A DNA stretch of 64,000 nt from SURF-21 sp964529285 (GTDB lineage: Bacteria; Actinomycetota; Geothermincolia; Geothermincolales; RBG-13-55-18): assembly GCA_964529285.1 (NCBI GenBank), contig CAZGWK010000010.1, positions 12,845 through 76,844 on the forward strand, written 5' to 3'. Positions 45,244 to 53,476 of this stretch are shown here, in pieces; position 1 is the first letter of the stretch, and each line of letters begins with the position of its first letter. The notes below the pieces were generated by a model. The model was not told where the DNA came from, ran no database searches, and saw only the letters and a program-made list of their open reading frames with translations. The position numbers and the translations under genes are program-made.

Positions 45244-46620
45244 ATGGCAGTAAGCGATAGCGATGTGGTGATCGTTGGCGCCGGCACGTCCGGTACTTAC
45301 CTGGCCTGGAGGCTGGCCGAGGCGGGCTTCTCGTGCCTGGTTCTGGAGAGGGAGCCCCTGCAAGAACTGGGGACGCGCATAGGCCCCTTCCACATGGAGG
45401 AGGCAGCGTTCGAGAAGTTCGGGATACCCCTTCCCGAAGAGGACATACTACTGCACCGCCTGGAGACGATAACCATGTGGTCGCCCGACCACAGCAGGAA
45501 GGTCACCGCCCCCTTGACCACCCTGGACATGGACAAGCCGCGCTTCATGCGCAGGATGCACGGGTACGCCACCGGTGCGGGAGCGGAACTGCTGGAGCGT
45601 AGCGAGTTCAGGGAAGTCGTGATGGAGAGAGGTGTTCCCGCGGGGATCAAAGCGGCTGGGCCGGAGGGCGAGTTCGAGGTCCGCTGCCGCCTGGTCGTGG
45701 ACGCGTCCGGCATAGGCGGTGTGGTGAGGACGAGCGTTCCCGCTACTCCCTGGTTCGAAAGCGATCCCATCGCCGATATGGACACTCTCGTCGTCTACAT
45801 GGAGTCGTGGGGGGGACTGCAGGGGGAGGTCGGTGCGGATATCAATTCCTACCTGCATTTCCAGGGATGGTACGCGCCAAGCTACGGGGACGAGCTCATC
45901 GTCGGCGTGGGGATGCCCACGAGCCCCGAGGGCGCGAGGAACAGGCAACGGGCCTTCGCTGCCACCCTCCCCTTCAGCGGTGAAGCGGTAAGCTCAACCA
46001 GCGGCAGGGTGCCCTACCGGCGTCCTCCGTTCTCCCTGGTCGATAACGGGTTGATGGTGGTCGGGGACGCGGCCTTCATGAATAAGCCCTTCAACGGCGA
46101 GGGCGTCACCTCCGCCTTTACGGCCTGCGCCATCGCCGCTGAGGTCGCGGCGGAGGCCCTCGGCCGCGACGACCTCACCAGGGAGGCACTCTGGCCCTGC
46201 AACGTGCGCTATTTCCGTGACCAGGGGGCGAAGTTCGCCTTTCTCGCCGCCGCGATGCCCGCCGTCGTATCGCTCTCGCCAGCGGAGATCGATTTTCTCT
46301 TCACCGTCCCGGGCATCTTCACGGAGGAGGGCACGCAGGCACTCAACCTCGAGTACGAGCTGCAGTCCGACCCCGCCGCTTCGGTGCGGGGTATTCCTAC
46401 GTTGCTCGCGGGCATCGCCTCGGGGAAACTGCGCCTTGCTTCCGTGGCCAAAATCGCGAAGATGGCGGCGGCGGCTGGCAGGATAAAGAAACTGTACGAG
46501 CGCTATCCCGAGCACCCGGCAGGTTTCGGAACGTGGGTCGACAGGGTAAGACCTCTGTGGAGCAAGGCTGAAAAGGCAAAGCACGGTTATTTCGAGCGGC
46601 TGCTGCGGGAATGGGCATAG
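45244..46620 (+). CDS. FAD-dependent oxidoreductase, geranylgeranyl reductase family
   Basis: The 458-residue protein begins with DVVIVGAGTSGTYLAWRLAE and VLEREP and has LMVVGDAAFMNKPFNGEGVT, the FAD-phosphate loop of the GGR/DGGGPL reductase group. A Pro-rich binding loop LVVDASGIGGVVR is also typical. It probably reduces isoprenoid or other hydrophobic double bonds. GAGGAGG six bases before ATG 45244 fixes the start. It is divergent from the NfeD/stomatin operon. Confidence 0.83.
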   Translation: MAVSDSDVVIVGAGTSGTYLAWRLAEAGFSCLVLEREPLQELGTRIGPFHMEEAAFEKFGIPLPEEDILLHRLETITMWSPDHSRKVTAPLTTLDMDKPRFMRRMHGYATGAGAELLERSEFREVVMERGVPAGIKAAGPEGEFEVRCRLVVDASGIGGVVRTSVPATPWFESDPIADMDTLVVYMESWGGLQGEVGADINSYLHFQGWYAPSYGDELIVGVGMPTSPEGARNRQRAFAATLPFSGEAVSSTSGRVPYRRPPFSLVDNGLMVVGDAAFMNKPFNGEGVTSAFTACAIAAEVAAEALGRDDLTREALWPCNVRYFRDQGAKFAFLAAAMPAVVSLSPAEIDFLFTVPGIFTEEGTQALNLEYELQSDPAASVRGIPTLLAGIASGKLRLASVAKIAKMAAAAGRIKKLYERYPEHPAGFGTWVDRVRPLWSKAEKAKHGYFERLLREWA

Positions 46621-46659
46621 CCTGGTGAGATGACCGTTCGGATTGAAAGGAGTGCCCAC

Positions 46660-46797
46660 GTGAAGAACCTGCGTAAGCTCGTGCTCGTCAGCTGGACCAG
46701 GAACGGTGAGATATGCTGCATGAGCCTGATGAAGGCCGATGGACTGGTGGAGATGGTGAAAGACAAACTGGGGCCTCTCATGGCGGAGGTTCTATAG
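46660..46797 (+). CDS. Possible 45-residue protein upstream of the ArsM-like gene
   Basis: A GTG at 46660 lies eight bases after AAAGGAG and opens a 45-codon frame that ends at TAG 46795-46797, about 20 bases before the methyltransferase start. The product begins MKNLRKLVLVSWTRNGEICC and ends MAEVL; it has two adjacent Cys. No homologue is known to me. It could be a small partner, a leader peptide or chance. Confidence 0.4.
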   Translation: MKNLRKLVLVSWTRNGEICCMSLMKADGLVEMVKDKLGPLMAEVL

Positions 46798-46817
46798 ATC
46801 GCATGGAGGCGGGGAAA

Positions 46818-47639
46818 GTGAAGGAGAAGGACGTAAAGAAGATAGTGCGCGAGGGATACGGCACAATCGCCGGCAAGGGCGGCTCGTGCTGTGGCCCGGC
46901 GGGGCCGTGCTGCTGTGGAGCGAGCAAGGCTGATGAGATCAGCTCGCGGATAGGGTACGGCATGGAGGAACTGAAATCGGTGCCGGAGGGAGCTAACCTG
47001 GGCTTGGGTTGCGGCAACCCCGTGGCCCTGGTATCCCTGCAGGAGGGAGAGACCGTAGTCGACCTCGGTTCCGGCCCGGGCCTGGACTCTTTCCTGGCCG
47101 CCAACGCGGTGGGCGAGACCGGAAAGGTCATCGGCGTGGACATGACCCACGAGATGCTGGAGAAGGCGCGGGAGAACGCACGCAAGGACGGCTACGAAAA
47201 CGTGGAGTTCAGGCTGGGCGAGATCGAGAACCTTCCCATCGCCGACGCCTCCGCGGATGCGATTATCTCGAACTGCGTCATCAACCTTTCTCCCGACAAG
47301 AGACGCGTCTTCCAGGAGGCCTTCCGCGTCCTCAGGCCGGGCGGCCGCCTCGTGGTATCCGATATCGTCCTGGAGGGAGAGCTGCCGCAGCGTATACGGG
47401 AATCCGCCGCTGCTTACGTAGGGTGCGTCTCAGGCGCCGTGCTCAGGGCGGATTACTTCCGCATGCTCGAGGAGGCGGGCTTCGAGGAGATAGAGGTGGA
47501 GAGCGCCGAATATCCCCTTAAGATGATGTTCGATACAGCCGAGGCTATCACGGCAGGCCTCCACCTCTCGCCCGAGGAGATGGAGGGGCTCGAACGCCTG
47601 GTTGTAAGCGCGAAGATAAGAGCGGTAAAGCCCGCCTAG
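46818..47639 (+). CDS. arsM: ArsM-like arsenite S-adenosylmethyltransferase
   Basis: The protein has a Cys-rich N-terminus (GSCCGPAGPCCCG), the motif EGANLGLGCGNPVALVSL, SAM motif I VVDLGSGPGLDSFLAA, VIGVDMTHEMLEKARENA, and ISNCVINLSPDKRRVF with the conserved Cys of the ArsM family. The product methylates trivalent arsenic with SAM, giving methyl arsenicals. About 273 residues is typical. GTG 46818 has GGAGG nine bases upstream; ATG 46803 is an alternative with poorer spacing. No arsR or arsenic transporter gene is adjacent, so substrate assignment relies on the motifs. Confidence 0.85.
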   Translation: MKEKDVKKIVREGYGTIAGKGGSCCGPAGPCCCGASKADEISSRIGYGMEELKSVPEGANLGLGCGNPVALVSLQEGETVVDLGSGPGLDSFLAANAVGETGKVIGVDMTHEMLEKARENARKDGYENVEFRLGEIENLPIADASADAIISNCVINLSPDKRRVFQEAFRVLRPGGRLVVSDIVLEGELPQRIRESAAAYVGCVSGAVLRADYFRMLEEAGFEEIEVESAEYPLKMMFDTAEAITAGLHLSPEEMEGLERLVVSAKIRAVKPA

Positions 47640-48036
47640 ATAAGCTTAGATAAGAATACAGGATACCGGGAAGGCCATTGTGTGATCCATTACCGGCTGA
47701 TCGATAATCGTTCTGCAGCCGCAGTCTCCAGGTGACACTGCCCGCAAGAGACGCAAAATTTCAGCTCTGCCGCGTGCCCCACTATTGCCGGCGGAGAATC
47801 GGCATGTACCGCCCCGCCATCTTTTATGCACGTTTTCCAGCCGTCATTTTTTTCTATGGGGTCATGTACGGAGAATGAAGAGTTCAGCATCATGCCCGGC
47901 AGGCATTTATCGATGCCCATGAAAGAGTAACCCGAATCGGCGAAGTCGAGAAGCGGGAGTCCTTACAAGTATAATTAGCTGCGGAGACCCTGGGGATCAC
48001 AGCTGAGACGGTCGCAACCGCAAAGGAAGGTGGATA
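47640..48036. other. Intergenic stretch with a doubtful minus-strand ORF
   Basis: Apart from the weak ORF at 47690-47920, this 397-base stretch shows no gene. ATGGGGTCATG near 47859 may be a worn relative of the GGGGTCA elements. AAAGGAAGG at about 48021 is the binding site for the following antiporter gene. Confidence 0.5.
47690..47920 (-). CDS. Doubtful small Cys protein with a CxxCH motif (76 aa)
   Basis: The frame from ATG 47920 encodes a peptide with KFCVSCGQCHLETAA, which includes a CxxCH heme-type motif. It has no signal peptide and no clear ribosome binding site. It could be the remnant of a cytochrome or Fe-S protein, or chance. Confidence 0.2.
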   Translation of the reverse strand: MGIDKCLPGMMLNSSFSVHDPIEKNDGWKTCIKDGGAVHADSPPAIVGHAAELKFCVSCGQCHLETAAAERLSISR

Positions 48037-49998
48037 GTGGACGAGCCCCTGGTACAGAACCCGGTGGCAATATTCCTGACCATCGTGGCGGTCATACTCC
48101 TGGCGCCGATGCTGTTTGAGCGCTTCCGGCTGCCTGGGATCGTGGGGTTGATCATCGGGGGCATAATCATCGGGCCCCACGTCCTGCACCTGCTCTCCGC
48201 CGATTTCACCATGGAGACCCTGGGCATGATCGGCCTCGTCTACCTGATGTTCAGCGTGGGGCTGGAGATAGAGTTCAAGCAGTTCAGGAGGGTCCGCAAC
48301 GAAGCCCTGGTGCTCGGGATTTTCACCTTCATGGTTCCGGAGATAGTCGGTATTATCACCGGACGCTGGCTGGGATTCAGCTGGAACAGCTCCGTCCTGC
48401 TGGGCGCGGTGGTGGCTTCTCACGCCCTGATAAACTATCCCCTGCTGAACCGGCTGGGTATTCTGCGCAACGACGCAGTCGCGGCAACCATGGGGGCCAC
48501 CGTCTTTACGGACCTTCTGGCGCTGTTGGTGCTGGCCTACGTAGTGCGTGTGAGTGGGGGGGATTTTACGCCCTGGGGCATATTCCTGCTCATCGTCTCC
48601 ATGTTAGCTTACATCTCGGTGGTTCTCGTCGCTTTGCCGCGGCTGGGGAAGCTGTTCTTCCGGCGTTTCACGGGGCGCTCGGTGGAGTTCCAGTTCATCC
48701 TGCTCATCCTTTTTTTCTCCGCACTGGTCGCGGAATTGGTGGGGCTGCACGTCATCATAGGAGCCTTCCTTGCCGGGCTGGCCATCAACTCCACCCTGCC
48801 GTCGCGCAGCCCGGTGGTCAACAGGGTGCTCTTCCTCGGAGAATCCCTCTTCATACCCATCTTCCTTATCTATGTCGGTATGATACTCGATCCCGGTGTG
48901 CTCTTCACCGAACCAAGCTCGCTCCTGGCCGGGGGGATTCTTTTATCCATCGTCTATCTGAGCAAGCTGGTACCAGCTTGGGCGGCATCGGGCATTTTCG
49001 GGTACAACCGCGACGAATTGATAACCATATGGGGCATCACCCAGGCCCAGGCCACTACCACCCTGGCGGTTCTACTGGTGGGCACGGATATGGAGTTGAT
49101 CACCTCGACTTTCTTCAACGGCGGGATCATGATGGTCATGGTTACCTGCATCACGTCATCGATAATCGTGCAGCGCTTCGGCTCCCGCCTCCTCCCCTCC
49201 AAGGTTCCGCGGGATGAAGGCAAGCTCTTCGAGCGCATACTGGTGGCGACCGCAAACCCCAGCACCCACGAGTACCTGCTCGGACTGGCCGGCGTGCTGG
49301 CGCGCACTGCGGACGGCGAGCTCCTGCCCCTTTACGTTACTCTGCACAACATGGGCGAGTGCCTCTGGGAAGAGGACCTCGGCGAGAGGCTGGAGGGTAC
49401 CGAGGAGCTGGACGACCCCGAGACGAAAACGGAGTTGATCCACCGCGTTGACACCTCGGTGCCCGACGGCATAATGCATGCGGCCATGGAAAGAAAAGCC
49501 ACCATGATCGTCATGGGTTGGCATGGGGAGAAAGCGTTTCGCTACAGCGCCTTCGGCACGGTGGTCGACCAGGTACTGCTCAACGCGGAGATACCGGTGC
49601 TGGTGGGCCGCATGATCACTTCCGTAAACGCCCTCAAGCGCTTAGTTCTCGTAGTGCCCGCGGGGAGCGTCATGATCGGATCGCTGCAGGAGGTGATGGA
49701 CGTCATCTCGGCCCTGGCATCCGCGATAAACGTGCCCCTGGTCGTCCTCAGTGACGAAGATTATCTCTCCGCGATACGGGGGCTGGCCGAGCAAATGAGC
49801 CTGGAGCCGCAGCCCAAGGTATTCAAGCTCGGACGCAACGCGGTTAGAGATGCGGCATCGCGCACCAGCCACTCGGACCTGATCGTGGTGACCACGATAA
49901 TCTCGCGCTTGCGCTTCGGTTCCAGCCTTGGCCGCATACCGGAGCAGCTAGCCGACGAAAGCGATGCTTCCCTTGCGGTTGTCGTCTTTCCATCCTAG
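48037..49998 (+). CDS. CPA2-family cation:proton antiporter with C-terminal Usp-like domains
   Basis: Residues 1-385 contain about 12-13 membrane segments of the Na_H_Exchanger/KefB family, with LIIGGIIIGPHVLHL, MFSVGLEIEF and LVGLHVIIGAFLAGLAINS. Residues about 390-650 form two soluble universal-stress-protein-like domains (LFERILVATANPSTHEYL, then MIVMGWHGEKAFRYSAFGTVVDQVL). It should exchange Na+ or K+ for protons, with the Usp domains acting as a ligand-controlled gate. GTG 48037 follows AAGGAAGG. It stands alone as a transcription unit. Confidence 0.88.
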   Translation: MDEPLVQNPVAIFLTIVAVILLAPMLFERFRLPGIVGLIIGGIIIGPHVLHLLSADFTMETLGMIGLVYLMFSVGLEIEFKQFRRVRNEALVLGIFTFMVPEIVGIITGRWLGFSWNSSVLLGAVVASHALINYPLLNRLGILRNDAVAATMGATVFTDLLALLVLAYVVRVSGGDFTPWGIFLLIVSMLAYISVVLVALPRLGKLFFRRFTGRSVEFQFILLILFFSALVAELVGLHVIIGAFLAGLAINSTLPSRSPVVNRVLFLGESLFIPIFLIYVGMILDPGVLFTEPSSLLAGGILLSIVYLSKLVPAWAASGIFGYNRDELITIWGITQAQATTTLAVLLVGTDMELITSTFFNGGIMMVMVTCITSSIIVQRFGSRLLPSKVPRDEGKLFERILVATANPSTHEYLLGLAGVLARTADGELLPLYVTLHNMGECLWEEDLGERLEGTEELDDPETKTELIHRVDTSVPDGIMHAAMERKATMIVMGWHGEKAFRYSAFGTVVDQVLLNAEIPVLVGRMITSVNALKRLVLVVPAGSVMIGSLQEVMDVISALASAINVPLVVLSDEDYLSAIRGLAEQMSLEPQPKVFKLGRNAVRDAASRTSHSDLIVVTTIISRLRFGSSLGRIPEQLADESDASLAVVVFPS

Positions 49999-50152
49999 GC
50001 ACCAACACTTATGTTCAAGGCTACTGTGATAAAATCCGGCTTTGCAGGCAACTGATTCAAAACAAATACGACCGACGCTGCACGGCATGCATATCGCGGC
50101 AGTAAGAAAAGATCCTGATGGGGATCTCGGAAATCACTCGCAGCCCTTGAAA

Positions 50153-50161
50153 TGCTATAAT
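50153..50161 (+). promoter_or_regulatory. Extended -10 promoter candidate
   Basis: TGCTATAAT matches the extended -10 consensus (TGnTATAAT) exactly. It lies about 37 bases before the chosen ATG of the CrtC-like gene. I see no good -35 box, as is usual for extended -10 promoters. Confidence 0.45.
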
Positions 50162-50197
50162 GCTGACGGTATGTCAGATTTAAAGGGGGTTGATTGC

Positions 50198-51262
50198 ATG
50201 GCAGCAGAACCGGTAATCGATGAATGGTCGGGGCCGGGTGAGAAAGACGGCATCATCGTACCCATCACCGCCGCGGAGAACGCCGTCAACCGCGCGGCAA
50301 GCAAGAGCAAGTTCTACGGCGAATGGTGGTACTTCGACGCGCGCCTGGAGGACGGCCACGTGGTGGTGGGCTTCCTGCAGGCCTCGGAGCTGATGACGCG
50401 CAAGCCGGGGATAGAGATACACGTCTACAAGCCGTCGGGGGAGAAGGTATCGGTGGTGAAAAAATTTTCCGCGCCCGAGCTGCGCACCTCCGAGGAGAAA
50501 TGCGACGTATGGGTGGGCAAGAACCACTGCTGGGTGGAATGGCCGCAGGAGGGCGACCTGCCCACGCACCATGTACATATCTCCGAGGACGGCATGGAAC
50601 TCGACCTCACCTTCGTAAGCGAGGTCCCGGGATGGAAGCCGGGCAAGGGCAAGACCAGGTACGGCGACCGCGGCTTCTTCAGCTGGGTGGTGCCCATACC
50701 ACGCGCGCGGGTGGAGGGGACGGTGAAGTACGAGGGCAGGACCCTGCAGGCCGCAGGCATCGGATATCACGACCACAACGTGATCACCACCGACGCGCGG
50801 CGCATCATCTCCTGGTGGTATTGGGGCCGCCTGTACACGGACGACTTCACCCTGCTCTACGCCTACGTACGCACGCAGAAACGTTTCGGCAACGTAGCCT
50901 CCAAGCCGCTCATGCTCGCCTACAAGGACAAGGTCATCATCAGCTCCGGGGAGATGGAGGTAAGGGAGAGGGACGTAACCTTCAACGAAGTGGCCAACCG
51001 CACCTACCCGGCCGTGCTGGAGCTGGAGATACCTGACCAGTTGTACCTGCGCTTCGACGTCAAGCGCATCATCGACTGCCAGGACTTCCTGAAGGAGCTC
51101 AACCCCATGCTCATGAACGCGGCCGTGAGATGGCTGGTTAACAGGTTCATGCGCCCGGGCTGGTTCCGCTTCGAGTCCGACTTCACGCTGCGCGTACAGC
51201 ACGACGGCCGCACCTTCGAGGAAACCGGCACCACCCTGCACGAGATGGTCGCGCTGCAGTAG
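50198..51262 (+). CDS. CrtC/AttH-like lipocalin-domain protein
   Basis: The protein has the EWWYFDARLEDGHVVVGFLQ signature of the CrtC/AttH (hydroxyneurosporene synthase-like) calycin family near residue 45, and YHDHNVITTDARRIISWWYW in the second half, matching the DH motif of the second barrel. Family members hydrate or modify isoprenoids or bind lipids. ATG 50198 follows AAGGGGG; upstream ATG 50171 is in frame. It ends four bases before the end of the convergent M20 gene. A more distant relative is at 57914-59005. Confidence 0.75.
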   Translation: MAAEPVIDEWSGPGEKDGIIVPITAAENAVNRAASKSKFYGEWWYFDARLEDGHVVVGFLQASELMTRKPGIEIHVYKPSGEKVSVVKKFSAPELRTSEEKCDVWVGKNHCWVEWPQEGDLPTHHVHISEDGMELDLTFVSEVPGWKPGKGKTRYGDRGFFSWVVPIPRARVEGTVKYEGRTLQAAGIGYHDHNVITTDARRIISWWYWGRLYTDDFTLLYAYVRTQKRFGNVASKPLMLAYKDKVIISSGEMEVRERDVTFNEVANRTYPAVLELEIPDQLYLRFDVKRIIDCQDFLKELNPMLMNAAVRWLVNRFMRPGWFRFESDFTLRVQHDGRTFEETGTTLHEMVALQ

Positions 51263-51266
51263 GAGG

Positions 51267-52586
51267 TCAGGTGCATATCTCCACCACCAGGTCGTAGAGG
51301 AACTTCGGGCCATCCCTGACGTCCTGCACGGGGATCCTCTCGTCCACGCCGTGGATGCGGGCCAGGTCCGCCAGGCCCAGATGGGCGGGGATGATGCCGT
51401 AGCAGGGAATGCCCCTGGCGCGGAAGAAACGCGAGTCGGAGAGCCCGGAGAGCATGAAGGGAGTGGTCACGGCGTCGGGATAATCGGCCTGGATGACCTT
51501 CTCTATGCAGCGGAAGAAATCGCTGTCGATGGGGGAAGCCGGCGCCTTCTCCATGTCCATAAACACGTCGACCTCCAATGCGGGATCGTCCAGCGCATCC
51601 TTTATGAATGCGAGGAACTCGTCCCCCTCGGTCTCCGGCAGCAGCCTGCAGTCCAGGAACGCCTCCGCCTCGTCGGGGATGACGTTTATCTTAACCCCGG
51701 CGTTGAGCATGTTCAGGCTCACGGTGTCCCTGACCACCGCGCTCAGGGCCGGAAGAGCCGTGAGGTTGTTCTCGACGATCAACTTCTCCAGGGTCTGGAG
51801 GCTTCCGTCCTCTGCGTAGGGGGATAATATCTCCCAGTGACCGGCAAGGCGGGAGAAGAAGGCCTGCATGGTGGGGTTGACCTGCATGGGACGCTTGTTC
51901 TCCAGCAGCCTTGCGAGGGCCGGGACCATGAGGTCCAGGGCTCCCTGGCCCGTGGGCATGGAGCCGTGACCTCCCACGCCGCTCCTCGTGAGGCGCAGCC
52001 AGTAGCCGTATTTCTCGGCGTTGGCGATCATGAAGAAGGGCCTGCCCTCGATGAGGTCGAGGGTGGCATAGCCTCCCTCGTTGATCACAATGTCCGCGTC
52101 CAGTTCATCGGGGTAGTTCATGAGCAGCATCCTGGCCCCGGAATAACCCCCGGCTTCCTCGTCGGCGACGGCCAGGAAGACCACGTCCCGCTTGAGCTCG
52201 AGACCGTCCCGCGCCGCGGCGATGAACGCCATGAGCTCCATGATCCCCATGCCCTTCATGTCCAGCGCGCCTCTCCCCCAGACGAAGCCGTCCGCTATCT
52301 CTCCCGAGAAGGGGTGCACTTGCCAGTTATCGGGGTTGGCGGGGACTACGTCTATGTGGTTGAGCAGGATGAGCGGTTTGCCCCCGCCCTTGCCCTCCAG
52401 GCGGGCCAGGAGGGAAGAGCGCCCCGGCGCGCTCTCGTAGAGCTTGAAGTCTATGCCCTCATCTTTGAGCAAGCCCCCCAGGAACTCCGCCCCCGGGGCC
52501 TCGTTGCCGGGCGGGTTGGTGGTGTCGATGCGCAGGTACTCGCTGAGCACGGTTACCGCATCGTCTCCTAATTTATCCCAGTCCAT
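51267..52586 (-). CDS. M20-family metallopeptidase/amidohydrolase
   Basis: The 439-residue protein has the M20 metal and catalytic set: LLNHIDVVP, GRGALDMKGMG, VADEEAGG with the catalytic Glu pair, INEGGYA and a C-terminal GIPCYGIIPAHL in which the terminal His ligand sits. A dimerisation domain lies between. GGAGGA precedes ATG 52586, so the 59-codon upstream frame extension is discarded. It follows the ATC-hydrolase-like gene by 23 bases. Members cleave N-acyl or N-carbamoyl amino acids or dipeptides; see the finding on cysteine metabolism. Confidence 0.9.
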   Translation of the reverse strand: MDWDKLGDDAVTVLSEYLRIDTTNPPGNEAPGAEFLGGLLKDEGIDFKLYESAPGRSSLLARLEGKGGGKPLILLNHIDVVPANPDNWQVHPFSGEIADGFVWGRGALDMKGMGIMELMAFIAAARDGLELKRDVVFLAVADEEAGGYSGARMLLMNYPDELDADIVINEGGYATLDLIEGRPFFMIANAEKYGYWLRLTRSGVGGHGSMPTGQGALDLMVPALARLLENKRPMQVNPTMQAFFSRLAGHWEILSPYAEDGSLQTLEKLIVENNLTALPALSAVVRDTVSLNMLNAGVKINVIPDEAEAFLDCRLLPETEGDEFLAFIKDALDDPALEVDVFMDMEKAPASPIDSDFFRCIEKVIQADYPDAVTTPFMLSGLSDSRFFRARGIPCYGIIPAHLGLADLARIHGVDERIPVQDVRDGPKFLYDLVVEICT

Positions 52587-52609
52587 ATGCTCCTCCCTCG
52601 TATGAAGTC

Positions 52610-53140
52610 TTATTCCTTGAACCTGTAGACGATCACGCAGGTGTCGGCGCCCTCGGTGAGGTTCTGTTCGCAGACCGTCTCGTACCTTTCGGGGTTGTAA
52701 CCGCGCATGATGGCGGCGTCTATCTCGCGGCAGAAGTACTTGCCGTACTCCTCCAGGCCCCACTCCTGGCAGGCGGCCGCGAAGGGGCAGTAGGATATGG
52801 TTACCCGCACCTCGCCCTCGCCGATCTCCGGCACCATCTGATGGTAAGAAGTGTCCAGATCCGAGAGAACCAGGAAGCTGGCGAAATCCGCCTCCCGCTT
52901 TTCCGCCGCCGCCCGCTCCGCCATCTTTTTCCCCCGCCCCTCACCGAACTCCCTCACCGCCGCGATCACGGCATCGCGACCCTCTTCCCCAAAGCGTTCT
53001 ATGACCTGTCTGGCCAGGGTGGCGAAGGCCTTCGCCTGCATGGACAGGGGGGCGTCGATATAGCCTTCCTTTTTCTCGGCCCTCTCCGCCAGGGCGGGGC
53101 CCAGTGTCTCCAGGTCGAAATCCTTCCTCTCCTCGGCCAT
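52610..53140 (-). CDS. L-2-amino-thiazoline-4-carboxylate hydrolase-family protein
   Basis: The protein matches the ATC hydrolase family pattern: a helical N-terminal half, then VTISYCPFAAACQEWGLEEY and YFCREIDAAIMRGYNPE, ending with EGADTCVIVYRF. The two Cys-containing segments are the usual conserved ones. Many members do not act on ATC, so the reaction is uncertain. I use ATG 53140 (AGAGGTGAAGG just upstream); GTG 53176 would overlap the preceding gene. Confidence 0.75.
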   Translation of the reverse strand: MAEERKDFDLETLGPALAERAEKKEGYIDAPLSMQAKAFATLARQVIERFGEEGRDAVIAAVREFGEGRGKKMAERAAAEKREADFASFLVLSDLDTSYHQMVPEIGEGEVRVTISYCPFAAACQEWGLEEYGKYFCREIDAAIMRGYNPERYETVCEQNLTEGADTCVIVYRFKE

Positions 53141-53157
53141 ATCCTTCACCTCTTTCT

Positions 53158-53475
53158 TTAAGTGCTTTCGCACCACAGGTCACGGATCACTTCATCCCGG
53201 TTGACCGGCTCCAGGACGATATCCCCCTCCACCGGTGTCTCGCACGCCAGGACCACCTTGCCGTTCACGCGCATGGTGCAGCGCTGGCAGAAGCCCAGCC
53301 TGCAGTTGACGAAAAAGGCCAGGCCCGGGTCCAGGTGTTCCCTTATATGGCGCAGGCAGTCGAGCACCGACATCTCCCCGTCCTCCAGCGGGACCTCGTA
53401 GTCCTGGAAGCGCGGCTCGGTATCCGTCCCCGGGTCGTAGCGGAAGCAGCGCACGTTGATGGTGGGATGGCTCAT
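53158..53475 (-). CDS. [2Fe-2S] ferredoxin-domain protein, fumarate reductase Fe-S subunit-like
   Basis: The 105-residue protein matches only the N-terminal [2Fe-2S] half of FrdB/SdhB: NCRLGFCQRCTMRVNGK and VVLAC carry the four cluster Cys. The C-terminal 4Fe-4S/3Fe-4S domain of normal FrdB is missing. It starts one base after the stop of the flavoprotein gene, so the two must be coupled. It could pass electrons from the flavoprotein to an external carrier. Confidence 0.85.
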   Translation of the reverse strand: MSHPTINVRCFRYDPGTDTEPRFQDYEVPLEDGEMSVLDCLRHIREHLDPGLAFFVNCRLGFCQRCTMRVNGKVVLACETPVEGDIVLEPVNRDEVIRDLWCEST

Positions 53476-53476
53476 C

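Noticed and set aside
47890..48423. A 177-codon minus-strand frame
   Set aside because: It overlaps the start of the CPA2 antiporter and has no binding site or recognised domain.
50042..50197. Using the upstream ATG at 50042 as the start of the CrtC-like protein
   Set aside because: It lies upstream of the extended -10 promoter candidate, and the added residues show no conservation-like pattern.
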